Of a DNA stretch of 64,000 nt, positions 22,391-33,898 are shown one piece after another (position 1 is the stretch's first letter; every line of letters begins with the position of its first letter). The stretch is from assembly GCF_016545825.1 (NCBI RefSeq), contig NC_052613.1, positions 46,916,112 through 46,980,111 on the forward strand, written 5' to 3'. A model generated the notes under the pieces. It was not told the origin of the DNA, did not search any database, and saw only the letters and a list, made by a program, of their open reading frames with translations. The translations under genes were made by a program, and so were the position numbers. This DNA is from Eucalyptus grandis (Eukaryota > Streptophyta > Magnoliopsida > Myrtales > Myrtaceae).

Positions 22391-23990
22391 TAAATATCAG
22401 AGTCCAAAAATGGGCCAGGTTCACTCTTTCTTCCACCCGAAATCAGAGTCGAAATCGCAGCATGGTTCAAATCAAGGAGTAGCTAATTAATGAGAACTGC
22501 GCTCACGCCCGACCAGGCATGGATATTATCTTCATTATGTAGTAAGGTGATGATCCCACATTCGTTCCTGCTCGAGTAAGTCATTTTCCACTGCCCCACT
22601 CGCGTCTTTGACCCTCGCCGCGGCTTTCGTGTATCATCAAATCTCTTCCTTAGTATTGAAAACGTGAGCTGCTAGGTGTTTGCTGCTTCGTTAGTCAATT
22701 TTGATCGAATTCGGACTTGGAACCGATACTGAAGACTTTCCGACAGATTGTCGATTCTGTCTCGGAGCTGTGAATGGATACAAGGCATCGGTTTAATGGT
22801 GAGAGACCCCGCCACGAAGCTACTCATGATGCTTCCCGACTAAGAGAGCTAACTCGGCCTTATCAAGGGTGTCGATGTGAATTCAAATGTGAAGAGCAGA
22901 CATGGGATTCAATTGCTCTAAGATGCTGAGGAAGCATCATGTATTGAATAAAGGGAAAATGATGCCAATGATCTCTAAATTTTGTCCCAAAATATAATAT
23001 GATCCTTATTTTTTTTTTAATTATTTAATATGGTCCATGAACTTCTAATATATGTTCAATTAAACTATATGAAAATATTCAATATTGTTTATGAATTTAA
23101 GTTAATGGAAGGATAACACTAAATATTTTTACATAACTCAGGGACTAAAGTTAATATGTTTTGAGAGTTTTGGATCACGTTGCACATTTAGATAAAGTTT
23201 AGGGAGTATATTAAACAAACGAAAAATTCATAAATCACATCACACATCATATTAAAGTTCAATGACAATTTATGTCATTATCCTCTGAATAAAAGCGATG
23301 ATAACATTCTTTGAACTTTAAGTGATTATTGCATATTAGGAAATTTGGGGCATAGTGCATCCGAGTGTCGTGGCTTGGTCCACATACTCTCTATCTCTTT
23401 TGGTCTATTGTATGAATAGAGAGACGATAAATACATAAATAAAGATCGGCCTAAAGAACTAACATGCTATGTGATGTGTTGGATCGTAAACGAGTGTTTA
23501 AATAGGTGGATCATTGTCGATACCTACCGCAAGAAGTCTATGAAATTACTTAGTTATATTAATCTGTGGAGAGATTCTTTGCTTCTTCGGTCAGTCGTGA
23601 CTTTCCTTACTTGGACACATGCCGCAAGAGAGAGATGAAAGTGGATGGACCAACTTCGTCTGCTTCGCATAGTGGACCTCCCTGTCTCTTTATGCCCACC
23701 TTATCATATTAAGAGGACTATCTTATGGAGATGTTATATGGGTTGGTTCATGTTTTCTTTATGCAAGAATATTATATTTCTCGACGGTGTTGATGGAATA
23801 TAACTTAGTTGATTAATTGACTTCCATGCCAAGTTAAATAATTGCCTGTTTAGTGAATATTACTTCCCAATTGGGTGACAAAAGAATACTTCCTTCATTA
23901 ACTACAAAAATAACTCATTTTGTAAACAAAATAGAAAAGTCTTGACATTGTCGAATTTATGTGAAAGCTCGGTGTAAATTTAGAAGTAAC
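22391..23990. repeat. Segmental duplication, copy B (partner 11818-13080)
   Basis: Collinear with copy A in the same orientation, on the other side of LPP2. The text shared at 22449-22750, 22730-22945, 23294-23560 and 23580-23990 follows the order in copy A. It is longer than copy A mainly because of the insertion at 22953-23285. No coding frame is conserved between copies. Confidence 0.75.
22945..23293. mobile_element. MITE insertion with 8-bp duplication, empty site present in copy A
   Basis: TGAATAAA occurs on both sides (22945-22952 and 23286-23293) of a 333-bp AT-rich insert. The ends of the insert are loosely inverted (gggaaaatgatgcc versus gaggataatgaca read in reverse). The paralogous copy A reads through without it (about 12333-12355: 'ggattgaacaatagtgacgg'), which is a natural empty site. 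The insertion is therefore younger than the duplication. An 8-bp duplication fits hAT-type MITEs. Confidence 0.75.
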
Positions 23991-24755
23991 GGGTTTTGTT
24001 GGTGTTTTAAACCTTTCAATGTCACGAATCTCTATATGAATTGGAAAGTCGAATGAAGCCAATAGAAAAGGTAGAGAAGAAAAGATGTTGTACATATATG
24101 CTTATTAGAATAACTTGCCTGGTTTTTCAAATTAAAAAGATTACTAGAACGATGAAAGAACATAATAAATCGGTACTATTGATTAAGCAAGGTATTACAC
24201 ATGTCAATCGAGTGTGCAATAACTTAGATTAGGGGGCGAGAAAATAATATATATGGATTGAAACTTTATAGAACTTGCATAGATTATATAATATATACCT
24301 GTACATATCATGGGATATGCATGTGTACTAATTCCAATGTGAAGCGTGACTGAAGTTGAAAAGAGAGAGGCACCGGCCTGGACCAATCCAATGGGCCTTG
24401 AATTAGTCATAGTTGGTCCAAGTTAAGCCCATTAATTTCTCTGGCTTAAATACTCAAGGCTACGCATAATGACTTTCGAGAGAGCGTAACGCATTGCTCG
24501 GGCATCTTTTTCGAGCGATCATTATTTTGACTCCGCATGGCTTTTCAAGAGAAATCTTATGAAAAATAATAAATTATAAGAAAATAGTGAGAAGAATGTA
24601 AGCTATAATGTAATTCTTTAATGTGGAAATTCAAATAGGAGATCTTCGATCTTTGTGAGTTCTTCACAATAAAAGGGATAAAGACATACCTTTATTCATA
24701 GCAATACCGTTGAAAATATTTGTTATTGAAAATAGAAGAGATGAATAAATCTGAA
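23991..24755. other. Unannotated AT-rich spacer
   Basis: No gene or element recognised. Small ORFs here are short, overlap on opposite strands and lack domains. Confidence 0.5.
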
Positions 24756-24756
24756 C

Positions 24757-24949
24757 CCACCCACGCATGATTGCGCTGGTTGAGTCGTGCCCCTCTACAT
24801 TTCTACGAACCAAATGGTTAGGGGTTTGAAACTCTTAGAGTGGTTTCGTGATTTAAACGGGGGCACTGGTGATGGGTTACTGGGCCAGTTTCCTCTGAGG
24901 CATAGTCGGTACTGTACTCCCGTAAGGTGAATTAGGCCGGATCCTCGGC

Positions 24950-24981
<32 letters not shown>

Positions 24982-24990
24982 AATAAATAT
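24757..24990 (+). mobile_element. Probable SINE ending in (TAA)n/(ATAA)n
   Basis: A body of about 190 bp begins near 'gcgctggttgagtcgtgccc' (A-box-like), carries 'ggggtttgaaactc' (a B-box-like, CpG-decayed motif) about 50 bp later, and ends in an A/T repeat tail (24951-24988). The order and spacing fit a tRNA-derived SINE. No clear target duplication was found, so confidence is moderate. Confidence 0.45.
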
Positions 24991-25346
24991 GATTTCTCTT
25001 CCTTAACTCGCACTTTGCCTTAACATATTTTATTTCATTACTTGGGTGGAAAGGGCCACATTTCATTTATGCATGTCATCAATAGGTGTCTTCCATCAAA
25101 GTGCATTTTCGTTTCACAAAAGTCACACCTTTTTGGAAGAATGATATCTTTTCAATCAAATTGTATATTTTCATCATTTCCATAGTCAATACGTTTTAAC
25201 ACTTATATAATTTATTAAACCATTGATTAATAACATAACGTGAGTTACAATTATTCTTACAAAGAAAGCCATTGGAACATGTCTCTTGTTATTTCTTAAA
25301 TCGCAAGAAGTTTTTGTAGGCAAAACTTTGTGAGAGGGTACTTTGT

Positions 25347-25780
25347 CGCTCAAGTTTTTTTTTTTTTTTTTTTTTGCGGAGGGTGGGGGGTGATATGTTT
25401 TTTAGTCCTTGTCCACTAGGTTTTCCAATAAAGAAAAGTTCCTAATATAAATAAAATGATCCTAGTTCACTCTCTTCTTGAAATCAATCTCAAAGCGAGT
25501 GCTTTTCGCTATCATGACGAGTCAAGCCGTCCCACCAATAGCAAGGGAGATCATTCCATTCTTGAGCGTAATTTGTCACTCAGGTTTTTTTTTTTTTTTT
25601 TTGGAAGGGCGATTTGTTTTTCAGTCTTCGTCCACTAGGTTTTCTCAATAAAGAAAAGTTCCTAACATAGGTAAAATGGTCCTAGTCCTCTCTCTTCTTG
25701 AAATCAATCTCTAATCGAGTTGCTATCATGCTGAGTCAAGCCGTCCCACCAATAGCAGGGGAGATCATTCCATTCCTGTG
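25347..25780. repeat. Tandem duplication, two units of about 215 bp
   Basis: The unit contains a poly(T) run, 'gtccactaggttttc', 'aataaagaaaagttcctaa', 'tcttcttgaaatcaatctc' and 'gtcaagccgtcccaccaata'. The second unit repeats these in order. Each unit begins with 'gtc(g/a)ctca(a/g)gt' followed by T14-21. No coding potential. Confidence 0.85.
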
Positions 25781-27243
25781 GATTAGCTGTCACAATAGAG
25801 GAAGCCTAAGCTCCACTCAGGAACAAATTTCGTTTGTGGTCCATGTACTTTGGAGCATCTTACATTTCAACCCTAAAACTTTTAATATTTTTCAGAAATC
25901 TAGTGGGCGAAGCGCGACAGAGCTCAAGACGTCCCGTCAAATTAACCTCACACAACTTGAGTTGTACGTTCGGTTCAAACTCGCAATTGGACGAACCCAT
26001 CTCGTCATGTGAAAAAAACTGGCCGAAAGAGAACAAGGGCTTGTTTCGGTCGGCACTGAACAAGGGGGGTGAAGCGAATCGGGACGGGACCACGTCGCCC
26101 TCGCCAGCCGAATCTCAAAGGACCGTTTTGGTCAAGATTTCGTTCCACTAGCGCCCGTCATATCTTCGAGGCCCCAAAAAGTGTAGAGGACAGACGAGAG
26201 AGAAAAGAAGAATGGGAGTTTTTTCCTCCTCAAAACAATGATGTCCCCGACTCCCCACGAGGGGCATTATCAGGGGGTCGCTTTAGGAAGTAGATTAGGT
26301 TGCTTTGCGTCCCTCTCTCCCTCACTTGACCACTTGCACCGTCCATAATTGAGAGCATAGAAAAATATCGTCGTTCGGGCGGGTTTGGATGATGTTACCT
26401 ACGGTGGTCCCGGGCAATTCGGATCCGTCTTATTGGGGCTTTGAAGTTGACTGTGCGCCAGTTCTGCCGTGCTCAATCCGAAGGTCGATGCTTAAGATTA
26501 TGTATGGATGTCTATCGGATGGTGTGCTTCCTGCAATGCCTTGATTTAATTAAAATCAGGCGATTACAAATGTTCTACGAATTTTGACGAGTGAAATTGG
26601 TGATGAGGTGGCCCACCTAGCTGTGGGGGAGGGGCGGTTCGTCCAGGGCGAAGTGGCCAAGGTTGCTGGCGGCAGCAGTCACATAGGTTTTCTCCCTTTT
26701 TCGGTGAATGTAGTGGTTGTATAGGTTGGCCTGCTAAAGTTTTGGACTCCATCAAGGTGATATGGACAGCTAGTAGTCATGGGTCTTTTTCGTTTTTTTC
26801 CGCCGAGCATGTACAAAATTAGGGAGAAATGTGCAAACCCACTTCGGCTTTGGAAATTGCGTTTTTCATTCTTTCACTTCCTGGAATAATTGAGACAAAT
26901 CTTCATGGCTGGAAAAATATCAAAATGGCCCCTAAGGAAGAATTGAAATCCTCTAAATCCCCTAAAAGCGTGGCCCCGTAAACTCCAGGAAGCTTGACGA
27001 CGGCGACCTCAATATGGGGTCATAATTTTCTTGGTCGGCCGTGTGATTGGGAGAGAGATGGCAAGTTGAATGGTGGACGAACATGATGGAAGCAGTTGAG
27101 ACGACGGCTAGGTCGAGATTTGGAAAGTGCATCTATTCAACTCAGAAAAGTAGCACGAGTGTTTGAGAGAAGGAATTAGCAATTTGATTGATAAACTTAC
27201 GTGACCAACTTTTCTTGTTTTCGGAACTAGCAACTAAGTATAG
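25781..27243. other. Intergenic DNA, nothing recognised
   Basis: Somewhat GC-richer around 25.9-26.8 kb, with overlapping ORFs on both strands that carry no domain. No splice-supported gene model could be built. Confidence 0.5.
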
Positions 27244-27842
27244 AAATAGGTGGGGGAAAAGTGTCAGAAAAATTTTAAACATTTTATTAATACCAATTTA
27301 GTCATAAATTTTTTGACTTTGTGCCAATTCAATCATTCCAACAAATTTTAGCTAAATAATACTAACATGAATGCCGATCGATTTATGTGATACGATCGGT
27401 GTTAACATGAATAACTTTTAATATTATTTTAATAATTTTTTTTACAAATTTATTTACTTATTTTCTTTTTCCTTTTAATCTTTTTTTTTTCCTTCCTCTT
27501 CCTCTAACCAATTGTTGGACCTTGCTAGCCTTTGGCTAGCCTCATCGAGGTCCGGTGATCAGCCAGAGGAAGATGAAGGAATAAAAAAGGAAAAATAATA
27601 GAATGGAATAAGTAAATAACCAAAAAAAAATATTAAATTATTATTAAAAGTTGTTTAAGTCAACGCTTGCTGTCTGACCAATGTCTATGTTAGTAATATT
27701 AGACCAAAATTAACCGAAAGAACTTAATTGGCATTAGATCAAAATATTTAGAATCAAATTAGCATTAATAAAAGTTTTATGATTAAATTAGTATCAATAT
27801 AATAGATCAAAGGCTTTTCTAACACTTTCCCCCAAATAGGTG
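27244..27842. mobile_element. MULE-type MITE with perfect 9-bp target duplication
   Basis: AAATAGGTG stands directly on both sides (27244-27252 and 27834-27842) of a 581-bp element. Its ends are inverted (ggggaaaagtgtcagaaaa versus gggggaaagtgttagaaaa). The long arms share text with the elements at 1-792 and about 41640-42332. A 9-bp duplication is characteristic of Mutator-like transposons. No transposase is encoded, so it depended on a partner element. Confidence 0.85.
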
Positions 27843-29426
27843 TGTGGAGATGCATTTTGGAAAGTAAAGCACACAAAGTGGTATTGAGATGATAACTTAA
27901 GGATGATGTTTCGAATCTTCCCATATAATTATATATAGATTCAAGCAAATATAAATGAAGTATGGATACACATAGGCATGACCTGGGCATGGCATAACAC
28001 TTCTAAGCGACACGAGACTAAAGCAGAAAAATGATTGGTTATATCACTTAAAAAAAATTGTTAATAAAAAATGCTTTCATTGTTGACAACAGTTTATACC
28101 TAATTATTTTTGTGGGCGATAAAAATATTTTTCATTCATTCATTTTTATAAAACAATCATTTTTTCGGAAAATTCTTTTTTAAATTTTAAGTATTTCGTG
28201 AAACAAATGCATCCATGTTTAGTTTGTTTAGCAAAAAATGAATGTTTTTGAAAATATCTTATTAAAATTTTTATTATCGCTTGAAATAATTAACTAATGA
28301 AAAATGTATTCATTGTCGATAACAATTCATGTCTAAACATTGTCGTAAATGATGAGAATATATTTCGTTCATTCATTTTTTGTAAGCAATATGAGATTTA
28401 TTTTTTGGGAAGTTATTTATTAAATCATTTAGTTTGCAAGTGAATCTTGTTTTTGCATTGAAACATGAACTTCAGCTGCACAGGCCAAACGGCTTCCAGG
28501 TGATGGTGCTACTGCTCAATGCTCATGGCGGTCCCTTTGGCGGTCGACTAGACGAAGCGGTAAGTAGTAGGGTTGTTGCAAGACCTATTTGTATGGTGAG
28601 ATTAGTGCATGGAGTTGCAGGGGACCGCAGCCCGAAGTAGTGATAAATATTCGCAGTGAGCAGAACCAAGGTCTTGAAGTAGACGAGAATGGCAGAGGGC
28701 ATAAGTTGCAGCAACATAGAGCCACAATGGCAAATGGAGAACTTCACCTCCCGAGTTTTTGTGATCGGGGCAAGTTGCCCCCTCACGGTTCGATATCTTG
28801 TAACGTGCCCCTCGAATTTTTAAAATCGACAATATGTCACCTAGCGTTCGCTCTAACCAACTTTTTATCACCTGTTCGACCGCATGTTTGCACTTGATTA
28901 GTTATGGAAGGCAAATTGGTCGTGTATCATCTACGTAGGTTAGTGAAAAATAGGGACTACTCAAAAATTATATTTTGAACCTTTATAACAATGTGCATTT
29001 GTCATCTGTATTGTTGAGATATACATGCTAGTTGTGTCAAAAAGCCTAACGTCAAAGATGTGAAGTAGTTAATATATTTCATTCAACCTATAACTCATTA
29101 GTTCAAGTTTTTTTAGGGAAGATGGATGGCGGGCTCGAATTTGGCCTCTCTTTCGAGAATTTCCTTAGACAAATTCAAGTTCATCTTACAACTTTAGTTA
29201 CCTGCTCTCACATGTAATATATTTTTGAGAATTGCCTTCAGTAATCGGTCTCTAAGAAAAATCTGGTTGAAGCTAATGTCACGAGACATATTGCACCATG
29301 CAACGACCCTATAAACTTGATGACAAGTATCCTAATTTGAGTTAAGCAAGTCAATTTGCATTAACATATATGTCTTCTTGTCATGAACAGGTTGAGTAAC
29401 TTATGGATGATTTAGTTCATGTTGGA
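27843..29426. other. Intergenic DNA with decayed AT-rich fold-back arms
   Basis: From 28030 to 28430 repeated phrases such as 'ttcattcattcatttt' and 'cattgttgacaaca' / 'cattgtcgataaca' suggest an old duplicated or fold-back element. From 28430 to 28900 there are several overlapping ORFs on both strands without domains. Nothing else recognised. Confidence 0.4.
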
Positions 29427-30884
29427 TAGGAGTGAGCATTGATCTAGGATTGACCTTAGACCAACCTTGGACTAACCCAATCCTATCGATTTTGGTTTGG
29501 TTTTTAGGAGAAATAGGTTAGTCCTTGGTTCTAGGAATTTAGGGTTGGTCCAACCCGTTAAATATTATATATTATACATGTTATATATTTAATACGTTTT
29601 ATATAATATTATTTTATCATTCTAAAGTCTATAACTCCAACTTAACTTTAATGGAGTTCATGAGTCCTTCTCCTCCAGCATTCTATTCTATCCTCTTCTT
29701 TCTTCTTTATCTTTGCCAAGTAAATCCGAAAGATAAAAGATATAATTAGAAGTTTAGAAACCCTCTTCTTGAGCAACACTCCACGCTTGCCTTGCTCCCG
29801 CTCGTTGCTCATGGCTCGCCCTGCTCTTGCACGTCACTTGCTCGCCGCTCACCTTGCTCTCACATGTTGTTTGCTGCTCGCCTTTCGGATTTACTTTGTA
29901 AATACGAAAGATTAAAGCCCTAATTAGAAATTTAGAAACCCTCTTCATGAGTAAATGCTCGCCCTGCTCCCGCTTGTTGCTTGTAGCTCGCCCCACTCTT
30001 GCATGTCGCTCCTTGCCCCGCTCTCGCATGTCGCTCACTGCTCGCCCTATTACTTTGAAAATCATAGGCCGCAAAAAGGTCAATCAACATCACATCAACC
30101 TAAAAGAACCATTCTCAATGGTTGCTTCAAGTCATTAGTGCCACTCATTAATATTGGAACTTGAATGCTTATTTTTATTTTACATATGATATCCACAATT
30201 CTTTTCATGGAGCGTTAGTTGTGTGAATTTGGTGTAGAATTCTATATTTGAAAAGTGGTACTTTCTAAGTAATGGTAGATTTCTTCTAATCATTCATAAA
30301 TTATTGGATAGGGATTCACTTCTTGATTGAAAGAAAAAAATAATGTGTAGAAAATTATATTCCTCAAACCTTCTTGCTCCATTGCGACAAAGTTTTTAGA
30401 GTTTTGCCTTGAAATTCCCTTTAAATTGTAGAATTGTTGTGATGAATATTGGATGAAGGTGCATGACTTAAGCTCATGTTACTTTTGGCCTTTTATATTT
30501 TTCGTTGTAATTTTTCTTTCCTTTCAAATAGAAATTTACAAAATAGCGCTAGTTGGGCTCTGGGAATTATATTGTTAGGTTATCTACAATTTATTTTAGA
30601 TAGATAGTGGTGTTTATAGTTTGGTTGATCAACGCTACATTCTTGGATACGTAATTTCAAATAGTAAGTTTATCTTTTCAGGGAATACAAAAAATGAGAT
30701 AAAAATTTATTGGTTGGTCATGAGTTAATCCTGAAACCAGACCGGATCCATAGAGTCAGTTTGGTCCTCGATCCCATGCTCAATAGGAGTTCTCCTCAGT
30801 CTTAAAAATTGAGGACCAATACTATACGGGTTGGTCCTTAGTCTAGGTGTTAAATCGGTCAAACCTAAACCATACTCATCCCAA
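29427..30884. mobile_element. hAT-like non-autonomous element, older copy
   Basis: It is homologous end to end with 38538-39898. The left end is TAGGAGTGAGCATTGATC, and the right end read in reverse starts near GGGATGAGTATGG. Shared internal landmarks are 'aaagtctataac', 'tttgccaagtaaatccgaaag', 'gaaaatcataggc/ggatg' and 'tagttgggctct'. The core holds degenerate tandem 'gctcgccc(c/t)gctc' words, duplicated once here (29760-29880 and 29955-30045). The flanking octamers ATGTTGGA and ATGCCGTA agree at only 5 of 8 positions, as expected for an old insertion. No transposase. Confidence 0.65.
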
Positions 30885-30892
30885 ATGCCGTA

Positions 30893-31030
30893 CTCCAACT
30901 TATACAATTATGTGTTGTGTAAGGGTCATGTCAAAGCCCACCGATGCATCATAAATAAATCTGATAGAAAAAACGTCTAGTTTCCATCATGATATTCGAT
31001 TCTGGGGTAGTGGCGATCTTTAAAGAGGTC

Positions 31031-31069
<39 letters not shown>

Positions 31070-31702
31070 AATAAGAAATAGAGAGGCATGTCATGAGGAT
31101 TAGTTGGCCGTAGCTCTTTTTAGTTATTTTCATAATCAGGCAACTTCTATACAAGGGATGCGCATCAATTATCATCATAATCCCACGTCGAATTAATTCC
31201 GTATCATAATTAATTAAGTTTGCTGAAAAAGGAGAAAAAAAAAGAGAGAGAGAGAGAAAAAGGAAGAAAATCCCCAAAATAACGGAAGTGGTCCCCGCAG
31301 AGTGGGCCACACCTGGCAAAAGCGCGCCAACTGGAGCCAATCAGCGGGACAAGCTGTCAAGCGTCGAAAGCCTGTTGACCGCCAACCGTTTTCTCCTCAC
31401 CCGTTGTATTTAACTGCCAAGGCCCCCTTTTCTTCCACTGTGCCCAACCCCACTGCTGAGTCAAAACTTAAATTTAGACTATTATCCTGACGAAAATAAA
31501 AATTATTTATTTCAGCATCCACCCATAATTTATTACTTTCCCACCGCCCAGAAAATAGTGGACCGATTTTTTAATTGCCGGAAAATGGAAATAAATTACC
31601 CAAAAAGAAAAGGAAAAAGAAAAAGAAAATCTTGAATCGAACCTGAAAAAAGAGCAAGGAGCCCCAGCCAGCTATGGCGAAGCTATAAGACCATCCCACC
31701 CC

Positions 31703-31734
<32 letters not shown>

Positions 31735-31769
31735 CGCTTTTGAGCGTCTCGGAAACGCCGCGCGACGAG
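30893..31769 (+). promoter_or_regulatory. Upstream region of the PB1-domain gene
   Basis: It holds a poly(A) run (about 31029-31063), a TATTTAA box (about 31407) and a (CT)n/GAGA-type tract at 31705-31734, immediately before the ATG at 31770. Such CT tracts are common in plant 5' leaders. No other gene is seen. Confidence 0.45.
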
Positions 31770-33898
31770 ATGGAGTCGCCATCGGCGGCGGCGGCTGCGG
31801 CGGCGGCCGGCGGGGCGCACTCGCTCGCGCCGAAGCTGCGGCTCATGTGCAGCTACGGCGGCCACATCGTCCCCGCCCGCACGACAAGGCCCTCTGCTAC
31901 GTCGGCGGCGACACCCGGATCGTCGTCGTCGGCGACCGCCAGCTGTCCTCCCTCGCCTCGCTCACGTCCCACCTCGCCAAGACGCTGCTCGACGGCCGCC
32001 CCTTCGTCCTCAAGTACCAGCTCCCCAACGAGGACCTCGACGCCCTCGTCACCGTGTCCACCGACGAGGACCTCGACAACATGATCGAGGAGTCGGTGAG
32101 CTCCTCCCTCAAGCACCCCCGCACCAGGCTCTTCCTCTTCCCGTCGCCGTCGGCGGCGCCGGAGTCGTCGCGGTCGATCGGCCGCCTCCTCGAGGCCTCC
32201 GGGACGTCGGAGCACTGGTTCGTGGACGCTTTGAATGGCGCCGGTGCCGCTGGGCCGAACAAGGGGTTCTCGGATTCTGCTCTGGTCAATTGCTTGTTAG
32301 GGCTTGATGATGGTGAGTCCGGATTGGAGAAGACGGCGAAGCAACCGCAGGAGGTGCAATCCGTTCCGGATTCGCCGATGCTGGCGACGTCGTCGTCTTT
32401 CGGTTCCTCCTCCACTGCATCGTCGCACTCTGTGGTTAATTCGCCGCCGATACGGGTCCAATCAGAGTCGGAGGTGGCGCGGGATGAGAAGTTGGGGATT
32501 GAGGAGCAGTTTGCGCTTATGGGGGTTGGATTTGGCGTTGGCCCAAAGCAAGACAATGGTTCCGTATCAAGTTCAGCGCCTCTAACGCCTGCAACTTACG
32601 CCGATTGCATGCACCGCGTTTTCTCTGATGACGAGAGATCGGACCACGGTACGCCGGTGAATTCTCAGAAGTTGGGGATGCAGCAGCCTCAGCTGCAGTC
32701 GGTACCGCAGAATGTACTTCTGAAGTCGCAGCAAAGTAGTGGACTAAATTCGCCTTTGTCCGATTCGCTATCTAGGTACTGAGAAAATCGCCTAATATTG
32801 CTTCTAAGTTTGTTCTTGCTGCTTTTCGCTAATATCTCTGTATGCTTGCTAGTTACTACTTGATTTTGGAGAAAAATGATTAATAAATGTAGGAAAAAAT
32901 GTGGAATAAAAGCTAGACTAGAAGGTCAATGAATTTGAACCGTTTGCTGTTTTGGAAATATAATAGAATCTGCATATTGTAGAAGTAGAAGCGGTAAAAT
33001 CGGATAATTGCATTTCTTTAGAGATTTTGATGTAGCGTAGAGCCTTCTCTTGTTATATCATGTTTAATTGGCAGCACTTTCAGTTTGTTTCTTGAATTTC
33101 TGCTTGCTTAATTCTTGCTTGTATTAACTTTGCAGCGAGAGTAATTGGACAAACACGGTGTTCTTCCCAAATCCTGTAAATTATCAAGAGTTGATTGCAC
33201 AAATGCCTCCTGCAACCAAAAGGAACCCTTCTAATCAGGACGATCAAAAGGTCAATACATCTGATCTGATCAGTCAGGTTCATTTAAGACAACAAATTGC
33301 TGATGCCCATCACTCGTTTCCCTCTCAATCTGATCAACGACAGCCTGAACACCATCCACCACTGCCACAGCAGCAATTTGTACAAGCTGCTTCGAATTTT
33401 ATTCCCCTTCAATCCACTGGAGCGGCTCAATTAACTGCCTATTATTCTCAATATCCTCCTTCACATCAAAATTGCCAATATTATCACACTCAGCCAAATC
33501 AGCAGTTTCCAGTGTACTATGTCAGAGCAGGGCATGATGTGGCTATGCAGCAACCTAATATAAGTGAAGCTTCCACTGCTGCAGCTGTACCTTCTAGCCA
33601 ACCACAAATGCCTCATAACCTTGTAAGAGATTCTTCAGTTGCTAAACCTCACCAACAGTTTGCTGGTTACTCTCAAGTTCATCATCAATCTCGGTCATTT
33701 GTGGCTCCAGCCACTTATGGTTCTGAATATGCGGATCCCACCACTGCGTGGAAGTACGGTGGTCAACCCATGGTACCGATGATGTATTCTCATTATCAGC
33801 CAACCGTGGGATCCAATAACTTGATGTTTTCAGAAGGTTCGACTCAGCACGCTAGTGACCAGATCAGGCAGCAGATGCAAGTGTCAAAGCCATTCTAG
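31770..33898 (+). CDS. PB1-domain (octicosapeptide/Phox/Bem1p) protein, frameshifted in this sequence
   Basis: Two exons, 31770-32775 and 33136-33898, joined with phase 2 across GT/AG borders. The N-terminus (poly-Ala leader, then 'PKLRLMCSYGGHI') begins a PB1 domain. Its remainder ('DKALCYVGGDTRIVVV' and the acidic 'NEDLDALVTVSTDEDLDNM') lies one frame over. The switch falls in a C-rich run at about 31872-31876, where one base appears to be missing. Without it the protein would be about 589 residues. Downstream of PB1 come a Ser-rich region and a Gln/His/Pro-rich second exon ending at 'VSKPF'. PB1 domains oligomerise head to tail through the Lys and the acidic OPCA patch, both present here. 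The cellular role is unknown to me. A sequencing error, an allele or a young pseudogene are all possible, and the rest of the gene looks intact. Confidence 0.85.

Noticed and set aside
31853..32556. Long minus-strand ORFs opposite the PB1 gene
   Set aside because: Antisense shadows of a GC-rich coding exon.
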